From Agriotes lineatus (lineage: Eukaryota > Arthropoda > Insecta > Coleoptera > Elateridae), in NCBI GenBank assembly GCA_940337035.1, contig CALNHX010003008.1:1-64000 (forward strand): a stretch of 64,000 nucleotides of DNA, given 5' to 3'. The notes beneath the pieces were generated by a model, which saw nothing but the letters and a program-made list of their open reading frames with translations, did no database searches and was not told where the DNA came from. Positions 25,004 through 35,385 of the stretch are shown here, one piece after another (position 1 is the first letter of the stretch; each line of letters opens with the position of its first letter). The position numbers and the translations under genes are program-made.

Positions 25004-26770
25004 GGTAATCCTGCTGTTTAATGCTCCCATTTTGAACTACCGATTCCAGAGCTAGTAATATAGGAGGGATGCTGCAATGCTGAGGGTCGATTCTACTACC
25101 ATTAGCAGTAGTTCATTTCGATCAAGAAATTGGGAAAACTATAAAAATGCAAATTTAATTAACCAGACAATTAAATTTTAATTATCTAACATTATATTAC
25201 AAGTAAATTATTAGCAATAAAACTGTTTCCGTTACAATGGAAATTCGACTATTTTTGCGATTGTAAGCAACTTCCTTAATAATCTTTTTGCAGTAAAATT
25301 ATTTAAAAATTACAGTAATAACCCCTAGTATAATTAAAACTACTGTATTTGTAAATAAAACTCCAAACAGTGTTAAGTTTAATGAATATAAAAAAGTGCA
25401 AAACCTGTAACTACAAACAATACATTAAATTGTTTATGAAAAAGTGCACATGGATTTAGAAAAAATACACTGAACTGTTATTAAAAGTGCATATATATTT
25501 GCCAAAAATAAAGTAAATTGTTTATAAAAATGTACAGATGTATTTACAAGAAATAAACTTAATTGTTAATAAAAATTGTTTATATATTTACCAATAATAA
25601 ATTAAATTGTCTATAAGAACGTACAGATGTATTTACAAGAAATAAACTGAATTGTTAATAAAAAATGTTCATATATTTACCAATAATAAATTGTGGATGC
25701 GAGCAAAGCGAAAGCTTCGGCGACAGTTTGGTACCTCCCAGTCGCTTTTTGAGTCGTATTTGCACGAATTTATACGGCGAAATCAATTTCATAATGATAA
25801 TATTTTTTCCGAATTTATAATTGCCATAAGCCAACAATACGTATTGTAATCTGTTATCATTTATCACTCTTTTAATAACAACATTATATTTTTGTAAATA
25901 TATTTGTACTTTGTTAAAAACAATGTAATTTATTTTATGTACTTTTTTAAAAACAATTTGATTTATTTTTATGCACTTTTTTCAACTTAGTTTATTTTTG
26001 TAAATATGTGTACTTTTTATAAACAATTTAATTTATATTTATGCACTTTTTTAAAAACAGTTTAATTTATTTTTATGCACTTTTTTAATAACAACTTAGT
26101 TTATTTTTGTAAATATGTGTACTTTTTATAAACAATTTAATTTATTTCTAGTAAATATATAAACATTTTTTATTAACAATTCAGTTTATTTCTTGTAAAT
26201 ACATCTGTACATTTTTATAAACAATTTCATTTATTTTTGGTAAATATATATGCACTTTTAATAACAGTTCAGTGTATTTTTCGTAAATCCATGTGCACTT
26301 TTTTAGAAACAATTTAATGTATTGTTTGTATTTACAGGTTTTGCCCTTTTTTATATTCAATAAACTTAACACTGGAGTTGTATTTACAAATACAGTAGGT
26401 CTTTTTTATCCATTTGCTGACAAATTAAATTTTATTTTAATTATACTAGGGGTTATTACTGCAATTTTTAAATAATTTTACTGCAAAAAGATTATTAAAG
26501 AAGTTGCTTACAATCACAAAAATAGTCGAATTTCAATTGTAACGGAAACATTTTTATTGCTAATAATGTACTTGTAATATAATGTTAGATAATTAAAATT
26601 TAATTGTCTTGTTAATTTATTTTGCATTTTTATAGTTTTCCCAATTTCTTTATCGAAGTGAACTACTGCTAATGGTAGTAGAATCGACCCACAGCATTGC
26701 AGCATCCCTCCTATATTACGAGCTCTGGGATCGGTAGTTCAAAATGGGAGCATTAAACAGCAGGATTACC
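25004..26770. mobile_element. Giant fold-back palindrome element (1767 bp)
   Basis: The left arm begins GGTAATCCTGCTGTTTAATG and the right arm ends with its complement. Pairing continues through AGGAGGGATGCTGCA, CTACTACCATTAGCAGTAG and the AT-rich inner part. The left arm is about 690 bp and the right about 900 bp, separated by roughly 180 bp of unpaired DNA (25690-25870). The inner arms contain imperfect tandem units around words such as TATAAACAATTTAATTTATT and TGCACTTTTT. An 8-bp duplication AAGGAATA lies at 24996-25003 and 26771-26778, so it moved as a unit. It fits a long-TIR, fold-back non-autonomous DNA transposon; superfamily unresolved. Confidence 0.9.
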
Positions 26771-27012
26771 AAGGAATAAAATAATTTAAAATTAATTCAC
26801 ACCGAGTAAATCATTTACGAAGTAGTACAAATGCACCCAAGTGCCGCAAGTGAAACGTCAATTTCCTCCTATGACATAAATAATTGCGTAATTAAAGTAA
26901 ACTAACATGTGTACATTAGTTATTGTTGTGTGATGTGTACTGTGTGGCAATAATTCTATTCGATACATCTCTTGCCAAAGACCTAATGTTATTTACAGCT
27001 TATAGTTTAAAG

Positions 27013-27071
27013 GTAATTATATATTTTTCACTAGTGGAATAACTGGATACGATGTCCTTTATTTATTACAG
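27013..27071 (+). other. Predicted 59-bp intron in the 5' UTR of the C2H2 gene
   Basis: TAAAG/GTAATT at 27012/27013 and a T-rich stretch ending TTTATTACAG at 27071 form a plausible short intron, similar in size to those of the second zinc-finger gene. It would leave a noncoding first exon upstream. Not proven without transcripts. Confidence 0.45.
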
Positions 27072-27143
27072 GTATGGTAATTCGTAACGCTTGTGTGGAC
27101 ACTGACTGACAAGCAACTTATCAAGCGCACGTTAATAGCAGGA

Positions 27144-28565
27144 ATGGACACTAAACAAGAAACCGTAGACAGCAAATTTTGGAATTCAACAGAAGTTTCA
27201 TCACACATAACACTGGACACAGTGAAAAATGTGAATGCGGATGAATTGTCTATCAAAAAAGAAGTTATCGAAGAAATGAACAGTGATTATTCTGAAATAG
27301 CAGTAAAACAGGAAGAGTTGAAAATAGAAGATTACATAGAACCAAAACCTTATTATCGTAATTCTGATTGTGAAGACGAAGCAAAACCTTATTGTTGTGG
27401 CGAATGTCAATACCAAACAAGAAACAAAAGTCATTTAGTTAGACATATGAGGTCACATACAAGAGAAATACCTTACATTTGCTGCGAGTGTGATTACAAA
27501 ACTGCAGAAAAAAGTAAATTTGTAAATCATATGAGGTGTCATACAGGTGAAAAACCATATAGTTGTTCTGAGTGTGACTATAAAAGTGCACGAAAATACA
27601 GTTTAGTTGTGCATATGAGATCTCATACAGGAGAAAAGCCGTATAGTTGTAGCGAGTGTGACTTCAAAACTACAGAAAGGTGTAAAGTAGCCATACATAT
27701 GAGGACTCATACAGGAGAAAGACCTTATATCTGTTCGGAGTGTGAATACAAAGCTGCACAAAAGGGTCAGTTAGTTATACATATGATGTTCCATACAGGA
27801 GAAAAACCATACTGCTGTTGTTTGTGTCAATATAAAACAACAAGTAAGGGTGATTTACATAGGCACAAGCGGTCACATACAGGAGAAAAGCCGTACAGCT
27901 GCTCTGAGTGTAATTTCAAAACGTCAGAAAGAACTAAACTGGTCATACATATGAGATCTCATACCGGAGAAAAGCCTTATAGCTGTAAAGAGTGTAAATT
28001 TAAGACTGCACAAAAACGACGTTTAATTCCCCATATGATGACTCATACAGGAGAAAAGCCTTATAACTGTTCTGAATGTGAATATAAAACTATTCAAAAA
28101 AGGCGTTTAGTTATGCATATGAGGACTCATACAGGAGAAACACCGTACAGGTGTTCTGAGTGTGACTTTAGGAGTGCAAAAAAATGGTATTTGGTTCGAC
28201 ATATGACCTCTCATACAGGAGAAAACCCATACAGTTGTTCTGAGTGTGAATTTACAACAGTGCGCAAATATCGTTTAGTTGTACATATGAGGACTCATAC
28301 GGAAGAAAACCTTTATAGTTGTTCTGAGTGTGAATATAAAACTGCAGAAAAATATCGTTTAGTTCTCCACATGATGACTCATACAGGAGAAAAGCCGCAT
28401 CGTTGTTCTGAGTGTGAATATAAAACTGTACAAAAAAGTCGTTTAGATATACATATGAGGTCTCATACAGGAGAAAAACCCTATTCCTGCGTTCACTGTC
28501 AATATAAAACAGCGAGTAAAAGTTATTTAGGTGTACATATGAAATTCCACAGGAAGAAAAATTAA
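27144..28565 (+). CDS. Poly-C2H2 zinc-finger protein, 14 fingers, 473 aa
   Basis: Probably a nuclear, sequence-specific DNA-binding regulator. An in-frame stop at 27078-27080 precedes the first ATG (27144, starting MDTKQETVDSKFWN), so I use that start. Residues 1-80 are acidic and hold three psi-K-x-E SUMO-acceptor-type motifs: IKKE (37-40), VKQE (54-57) and LKIE (59-62). From residue about 85 to the end there are 14 C2H2 fingers of the CSECxYKT type with H-x3-H pairs, joined mostly by TGEKPY linkers. Variant linkers are TREIPY after finger 1, TGENPY and TEENLY. The final finger is followed by RKKN and a TAA stop. All fingers look intact. The repeated CSECEYKT pattern suggests recent finger duplication. 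There is no ZAD or KRAB domain in this exon. A fold-back transposon ends about 370 bp upstream and could affect its promoter. Orthology not assigned. Confidence 0.92.
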   Translation: MDTKQETVDSKFWNSTEVSSHITLDTVKNVNADELSIKKEVIEEMNSDYSEIAVKQEELKIEDYIEPKPYYRNSDCEDEAKPYCCGECQYQTRNKSHLVRHMRSHTREIPYICCECDYKTAEKSKFVNHMRCHTGEKPYSCSECDYKSARKYSLVVHMRSHTGEKPYSCSECDFKTTERCKVAIHMRTHTGERPYICSECEYKAAQKGQLVIHMMFHTGEKPYCCCLCQYKTTSKGDLHRHKRSHTGEKPYSCSECNFKTSERTKLVIHMRSHTGEKPYSCKECKFKTAQKRRLIPHMMTHTGEKPYNCSECEYKTIQKRRLVMHMRTHTGETPYRCSECDFRSAKKWYLVRHMTSHTGENPYSCSECEFTTVRKYRLVVHMRTHTEENLYSCSECEYKTAEKYRLVLHMMTHTGEKPHRCSECEYKTVQKSRLDIHMRSHTGEKPYSCVHCQYKTASKSYLGVHMKFHRKKN

Positions 28566-29820
28566 TGATCAGTGAACGGAAAACTGGGAATAAATGTATT
28601 TTTTACGCAAATGATATCCTATACCAAGTAGTGTTATTGTTACTTTTTAATACAAAATCAAAAACATGCTCTATCATTCTCATTTCTAGTAGCATTGTTA
28701 AGTCTACTCGTTTTTTCATATCATAGAGTCAGCTGAAATTGGATATTTTGTTAGCTTTAGCTTGTTTTAAACTTGCTATTAACATGTATCAACTGAACCT
28801 CCTATTTAGCTATTTTCTATTTATTGATATATCTCATGGTACCATAAATTTGTAGTAGGAAACATATATAATTAGTTACATTAATGTAAATGTCATAAAA
28901 AACTGGAAACTCAATATTTTTATCAAATATGTAAATATATGTAATTGTAAATAAATTAATAGCTATAAATAATAATCATAAGATATAACCATAAATAATG
29001 TGTATTACTAATATACATTCTTATATCTGCAAATTATATATGAATAATGCAGACATTCTTTCCTTTCCATTACCATTCATCAGCAGCCATCCACTTCGGT
29101 TGTATGTGCATGTTTTGTTGTGACTAGGAATAGTGGTGTTCTTAAGTCTTTTGAACTTCCCCTTTCCGTGCGTTGCAGCCTTATCGTGGTACTGAGTCGG
29201 AATACGTAAGTTTAAATACTCAGAAATGTGTTTTTTCGGAACTCATTGATTATTTGTTATATACAATGAAACCTTTATAAAATTCATGGTTTCCAAAATG
29301 GTGTTAATCTCAGAGAGTTAGAACATCAGACCTATCGTTAAAATCTTTAAAAAAATTAAAATGCATTTACGAACCACTTCAGCTTCTGCTGATATGTCGT
29401 ACCAACAGTTTGGATTGTCCAACGTGTAATAGTCCTGAATTGTGGGTCACACGTTATTTTCTTTGTAGCTTGAGTATGGCACAAAAGATAACAAAATGGT
29501 AAGGTTGAATTCCATGCTGTGTGATTTTGAATCATAGAGGTATTCGTGGTTGATACATTCTCAACTGGACTGAACAAAATACGCACTCACTGAGCCGTTT
29601 GCAGTTGCGGCGTTACTTTTACAGCAACTTTCTGATACGTAAAATTTTTAGACGCTATATTTTGTGTAAGTTACAAAACAACCCATATCCATCCAGCGTT
29701 GCTTTTGCGATAGTTTCTGTATTTTTATTTAACTATTTTGCATATAAGTGCCTTTCCGATAACCCAGAAGCTGAAAGTTAAAAGTTTGCTTCGAGTGAAG
29801 AATTAAGTATACATATTATG
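28566..29820. other. Intergenic DNA downstream of the C2H2 gene
   Basis: AT-rich. A 76-codon minus frame (29356-29586) and a 60-codon plus frame (29599-29781) have no domain I recognise and are not called. AATGAAACCTTTATAA near 29266 resembles some pogo/Tigger ends, but no partner was found. Confidence 0.55.
28589..28594 (+). promoter_or_regulatory. Possible poly(A) signal of the C2H2 gene
   Basis: AATAAA lies 24 bp after the stop codon. That would give a very short 3' UTR, so later AT-rich signals may be used instead. Confidence 0.35.
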
Positions 29821-29834
29821 TTTTATATTATATA

Positions 29835-32235
29835 TGAATTTTACACAGACCTACAGAATTATTTGGACGAGATTAGAGAAAATTCCGAAAAAGTAATATT
29901 GATGGGGAACTGGAATTCAAGAATAGGAAAAGATGAGAGCAGAGTTGGATGTAGGGGAAAATATGGCGAAGAAATACTAAATCAAAATGGGGTAAGAATG
30001 CTCACCTTCTGTCAAATAAACGATCTACTAATAGGAAATACTTTCTGGGAATAACCACTGCAAGAAAGATATAAATTTGTAGCAGAGGGGAGAGATGCAA
30101 AAAGCATTATCGACTTAGTGTACACACAAAGGAGACACAAAATCGGACAAATTAGAACAGAAAATAGAGCTGAAATAGGCACACACCACAGATTAATAAT
30201 AGCTGAAATGCATGAAAAAATAGAAGAACCAGAATATAGTAGAATAGTAATAAAGAGACCCAGCAAAGATATAAGGAAGAAACAGAGAAAAAATTCGAAA
30301 TGGTCAAAGAAAAATAAGGAAATCTTGAAGAAAGATGGTACATATTTAAAGAAATAGTATTGAAGAAAGCGGAAGAAATATGTGGAGTATAAAAAATCAA
30401 GAAAAACAAAAAAAGAACTGATTGGTGGAATAAAGAAATACAGACAGAGGTGGAAAAGAAGAAAGAAGCATGGAAAGCGTATATTAGAACGAAAAGAGAA
30501 CAAGAAAAAGAAGAATATCACAGAATAAGAAACACGGTAAAAGTAATGATAAGAGAAGCTAAGAGAGAGAGAGTTGGAAGAAATACCGAGAAAAACTAAA
30601 TAAATGTTACAAAAATAACAATAGAAAGATCTGGAGCAAAATAAGAACAATAAGGGGCAGGAAAAGAAAAGAGGATTGAGAGATAAGAAAAACCAGATAA
30701 AATCACAACTACAGGAAATAATAAACATATGGGAAAAATACTATATGGAAAAATATGAAGACAAACAAGAAGAAGAACAGAATATACAGGAAAATAAGAC
30801 ACAAAACCAGACAACGGAAAACGAAAATACAACAGAAGAAATACAAATGGAAGAACTAGAGGAGGCAATGTCCAAAATTCGGATAGGAAAAGCAAGTGGG
30901 CCAGATAGAATAGACCCGGAGAGGATAAAGTGGCTAGAGGAACTAGGAAAAGAATGGCTACTAAAAATAATGAGACTAGCATGGCAATCAAATAAAATAC
31001 CGAAAGATTGGGAAGAAAACCTACTAGGGCCAATCCACAAAAAAGGAGACGAATTCAAATGCAAAAACTATAGAGACATATGTCTCTCATCGGTAGTATA
31101 CAACGTATACACAAGAATAGTAGAAGAGAATGAGAGCAATAGTAGAAGGAAAACTGGAAGAGGAACAATCAGCATTTAGGCAAAAAAAGACAAACAGTAG
31201 ATAATATATTCTTACTAAGACTAATTATGGAGAGGAAAAATGAAGAAGGAGAAGAAATGCATATAACCTATATAGATCTTAAGGCTGCTTTTGATAGAGT
31301 AAATAGAAATATCTTGTTGTGAATTATGACAGACCTAAACATCCCAAGAAAACTAATAGAAATAACAAAGAACATATATGAAAACACAAGGGCAAGAGTA
31401 CAGCTATGCGGCAGACGATCATCGCAATTTAAAATGGAAAGAGAAATTAAACAAGGCGACAGCCTCAGCTCATTGCTTTTTATACTCATAATGGACAAAA
31501 TAATAAAAAACACTAAGCAAAGATCAAAACACCTACAAATGACCATCGGATACAACAATCTAAGACCGATTAAAACAGAGGTAATGATATATGCAGACGA
31601 TATAGTATTGGTAGCGGAAAATCAAAGAAAAATTCAACAATTAATAAACATATGGGTGGAAGAGATAAAGAAAGTAAGATATTACGCTCTAAATAAGTGC
31701 TGGGAAAGACAGAAATAGAACAGAAAACAAAGATACACATACTCGTATATAACGCAATAACAATACCAACATTAATATACGCTCTCGCTCGCGTAATAAA
31801 AGGGTAATAAAAGAAAAACAGAGAAGCAAAATAAACGCTGCAGAAATGAAACACCTGAGAAAGATAGCGGGGAGGACAAAAACGGATAGATGCCGAAGCG
31901 AAAACAAGGATGGAACTGAACCAGGAAAACATCGAAACAAAAATAAACAGAAAAAATTTAAGCTGGTATGGACACGTAATAACAATGGGAGAGGACAGAA
32001 TAGAGAAGAAAGCAATGGAGGCAAAAAGATATGGAAACAGAAGGAAAGAAAGACCTAGGAAGGGATGGCTGGAACAAGTGGCAGGCCTATGAATGAAAAA
32101 GGAAAAACAATGCAACAGATGAAACAACTAGCAAGAGACCGGAGAGGATGAAAAACATTGATAGAAGAAAAATGAAACTCCGACGCAATCGGGGCAAGGC
32201 CAAGGAGGAAGGAGAAGAAGAAGAAGATATTACAT
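29835..32235 (+). mobile_element. Decayed LINE (APE endonuclease + reverse transcriptase), plus strand
   Basis: The 5'-truncated copy starts within the endonuclease (29850-30170: LMGNWNSRIG, NDLLIGNTFWE, then SIIDLVYTQRR after a stop). RT begins around 30846 (EELEEAMSKIRIGKASGPDR), continues IPKDWEENLLGPIHKKGD and CKNYRD, then after frame breaks YIDLKAAFDRVNR (about 31269) and QGDSLSSLLF (about 31460). The catalytic YADD is at 31590-31601. The 3' end reads LSWYGHVITMGEDRIEKKAM with a basic RPRKGWLEQ tail, and the copy ends in a GAAGAA run near 32215. Several stops and frameshifts make it dead. The plus strand is strongly A-rich. It belongs with the other EN+RT LINEs here; clade not resolved. 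Confidence 0.88.
31590..31601 (+). other. RT active-site YADD codons
   Basis: Encodes Tyr-Ala-Asp-Asp within MIYADDIVLVAE, the metal-binding core of LINE reverse transcriptase. This motif itself is intact in the broken element. Confidence 0.85.
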
Positions 32236-32239
32236 ATCA

Positions 32240-33212
32240 TTTTGTAAATAAACTTAATCATAAAACGTAAGTACAATGTAAGTAAAATAACAGGTTCAAG
32301 TTATGATTCGCTGGTCAAGCGTCTTAGGGGATCTGCAGCCCTTGCGACGCGCCAACAAAGATGGCTTGTTCAGGTTAAAGCGCTTCGGTGAGGGAGCTGC
32401 GCTTCATTGTGACTGGAACCGAAACTAACAAGTTTAAATAGCGACGCAGGCCTGTTGTTTACATTTGGTGAGACCACTCGCAACTATTTAGGGACAATTA
32501 CTGAATTACCCCTTACAAGTCTCTTCTCAGGCGTGAAGGATGTAGTGCTGTTACTAAGAGCGTCTGACGCCAATTTGTGCTGGTGGGCGAGCTACTTACT
32601 GAGTCAAGCCGTGCTTGAAGATTTCGCCCTGGGTGCCAGTGATGAAGTTGCTGCCTGCTTTAAACTCGACGCTGAAGCTGCAATTTCGTCTGGTGGAGTC
32701 GCAGAATCTTGCCGGTGGCCAGGTGCCTCCAACTAACTACGGTGGTGGTTTGGCTAGAAACGTGCTATCACGTCTTGATGAGCTCAGTTGGGGAATGCTT
32801 GAAAATTATCTTTCTACGTCGTAATTACGAATCTCTGGACACAAAAGCGCTACCTCAATCGGCGACGCAAAGGGCAGGCTTTTAGGAGAGTAATCTAGTA
32901 GCAGGTTCTGAAGGTATTCTCTAGTACCGAAGAACCGCCGGTCAGAAGGAAAGGTACAGATTAAGAAGAGTGGTTAGGGTCCTGGAAAGCATTTACTGGT
33001 TAATCCGTGGACCGGGATCTTGGACCGGTGGCGGTTTGCCTTTTAGGGTAAGGCGAAGTCCGGATCGGTGCGGCAGGCCCGTTTCGCCAGAGGTAAACTC
33101 GGCTTCGGTTGTAGGATCTGGCTGAAACTCGCTTGGTAGGAACAAGCAATGGCTTCTGGCTCAACTGCAGAGCCAGGGTGTAACGTTCCAAAAGTCCCTG
33201 CAAAGGGCGCCA
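32240..33212 (-). other. Possible interior of a minus-strand LTR element
   Basis: Higher GC than its neighbours. It follows the candidate primer site at 33194-33212 when read on the minus strand. The frames 33000-33233 (minus, 77 codons) and 32455-32736 (plus, 93 codons) show no gag, pol or other domain. No second LTR copy was found below 33212, so this would be a truncated remnant. Confidence 0.3.
33194..33212 (-). other. Candidate primer-binding site on the minus strand
   Basis: The minus strand reads ...AACGTTACA then TGGCGCCCTTTGCAGGGAC. TGGCGCC directly after a CA-ending sequence is how an LTR-to-primer-site junction looks. The stretch 33180-33245 is itself a rough duplication (TGTAACGTT...CTGCAAAG twice), so chance is possible. 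Confidence 0.4.
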
Positions 33213-34529
33213 TGTAACGTTTTGAACTGTCACTGCAAAGAACGCTCTAGGCTATCACCTCGAGTTACTCAAATCGGAGAAATATTCACACTAACTCAAA
33301 TATATTACTATGAACTAGGCCTCCCAACTTAAAGCAAACTTGCCTATAGTAAAAGAAATATTATTGAAAAGGGTGCTCCTAAATTCACGTATTCAAAATA
33401 GTGCTGCCCGTGCACGATCTCAGGCTTATTAACAATGCAAATGTTTTACTGAAAAATTGAACGATTCTGGTCCCCTTATTTTATTTTAATTTCTGTAATT
33501 ATATTTGGATACTGCGATGAACACAAAACCCTTTCTCGGGTTGGGTTGCTAAATTCGAAAAACTGAGTAGAGCGAACCAATTTCAGTAGCTCCAACTTGA
33601 CTAAGATCTTACTTGCGCATGCACCAAAGCTAAACCAGACGTAGCTAACCTCAAAATCTGACATGTAACACGAAACCGTGTGGCTCGTACAATTAGCAAT
33701 AATTTGATTTAAATCAATCCCAAACCCGGCAAATTTTCCGCAGGTAAGCAACGTTTAAACTCGCATAGCAATAGTCCTAACGGCTTTTGTTCTCTCGTGA
33801 CGTATAACTGACGCAAACTTTAATTTGTTTTTAGTTGCAAACGAATGGACAATTTTCCTATAAATTCTACAATTTCTACTGATGCCACGTCGATTTCTTA
33901 ATTCTGGAATCCTCTGGACACTCGGGAACTGCAGCAATGTGTAGTGAAAACCTCAATCTTGCAAATCCCTGCAATATAAACAAGCTCTTAAAGATGGAAT
34001 TTGCAAAATACCTGGTTTTTATCGAAGCTTTGATGTAGCTTACACCTCTCGGGGGACGCCAACTCGTTTTCTTCGCTGAAAAACGCCTGGTGCCTCGGAT
34101 TCTTGCCTGATGTTTTGCGTGGAGGGCTCCTCTAAATGTTGAAGGCACCAACTTGGCTCCAACTCGCTCCTGCAGGTGGTATCGAACTCCTAAACGTAGC
34201 CGAAACTGGATCGCCACTTGCCTGGTTTTGTCGAAGACGATTATTACAGCACTTAGCCTGGCAAACTGGTTCTAATTGTGCCCTACACTTCACCGGTCAA
34301 ATAAAACCAACACTTGTACTTATATGGATGTGTTTTACTCACAAAATCAAACTTTTAATGAGAGCTGAAGTGAAACAATCTTAACTGCTTGTGCAATTAT
34401 CAAGCTCCCTGTGTGTGGTTGTTAAACAAAAGATAATCTCGTATCATAGCAACATCACACCACAATTGTATAACAGAAATAAGGTTTGATTCTTAAAATT
34501 AACTTATAAAATAAGGTTCTTATAACATT

Positions 34530-35385
34530 AATAATTCTTCTTCTTTCGTTGCTTCTCCTAGCGGGGGTTGGCTATCATAAGGGCGACTTGAATCTTAGAG
34601 ACCGCTGATCGACATAAAGACGTGGTGCTCATTCCGTACCACTCCCTTAAGTTTCTGAGCCATGAAGTTCTTCTTCTACCGACCGATTTCTTGCCTTGTA
34701 TCTTTCCTTGTATAATAAGCTGCAGAATACGGTATCTGTCATGTCGCATAATATATCCGAGGTATTCCATTTTTCTTATTTTGATAGTTTTTAAAATTTC
34801 CTTATCTTTATTTAGTCTCTTTAATACTTCGTTGTTTGTTACTTTGTCTGTCCAAGGTATTTTAAGACGCTCCTGTATGTCCACATCTCAAGAGCCTCAA
34901 GTTTGTTACACATGTTTTTAGTAAGAGTCCAGCTTTCCATTCCATAGAACAGAACCGGGAAAACATAGCATCGAATGATTAGTAGACGTAGTTGTATGCT
35001 TAACTTTAGATTACTTAACAGTTTTCTCATTTTAAGGAATGAGCTTCTGGCTTGTTCGATTCGAGACTTTATTTCTTGAGTATTGTTCCATTGAGTGTTA
35101 AGCATACATCCGAGGTATTTATAGTGTGGCACGTTCTCTAAGACGGTATTTGCAATTGTTATCCTTGGTACTCGTGCAGTTTTTGCCACGACCATTATTT
35201 TGTTTTTTTTTGTATTAAGTGTTAGGCCATAATTTTCACTTATTCGCACTACTTTATCAATTCGATTTTGCATGTCTATTTCGTTATCTGTAATTAAAAC
35301 AGTATCGTCTGCCTATCTAAAATTACTTATTAGTTCTTCCCCGACTGCAATTCCTTCTTTAGCTTCTAATTCTTACAGGCTAAAT
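34530..35385 (-). mobile_element. 5'-truncated LINE, RT C-terminal part, minus strand
   Basis: The minus strand encodes the end of the RT palm and the thumb and C-terminal regions. EAKEGIAVGEELISNFR is followed by a TAG where Tyr of YADD is expected, then ADDTVLITDN. Next come NRIDKVVRISENYGLTLNTK, HYKYLGCMLNTQWNNTQEIK and FYGMESWTLTK. In a second frame are RKMEYLGYIMRHDRYRILQL, a basic GKKSVGRRRTSWLRNLREWY and the end ALMIANPR. The 3' end on this strand is a GAAGAAGAA run near 34530. Truncated and carrying an active-site stop, so inactive. Confidence 0.88.

Noticed and set aside
25652..25867. Two opposite frames at the centre of the palindrome.
   Set aside because: Short, overlapping, AT-rich and without a domain; probably the unpaired spacer of the element.
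29260..29340. AATGAAACCTTTATAA as a possible Tigger-type terminal repeat.
   Set aside because: No opposing terminal repeat and no transposase segment within several kb.
30012..32276. Long hydrophobic minus-strand frames (up to 238 codons).
   Set aside because: They are the complement of A-rich LINE coding sequence. Phe/Ser/Leu-rich readings are expected there, and the plus strand has clear RT motifs.
32455..32824. Overlapping plus frames of 93 and 69 codons in GC-richer DNA.
   Set aside because: No domain, no splice or start context; the surrounding DNA looks like a decayed repeat.
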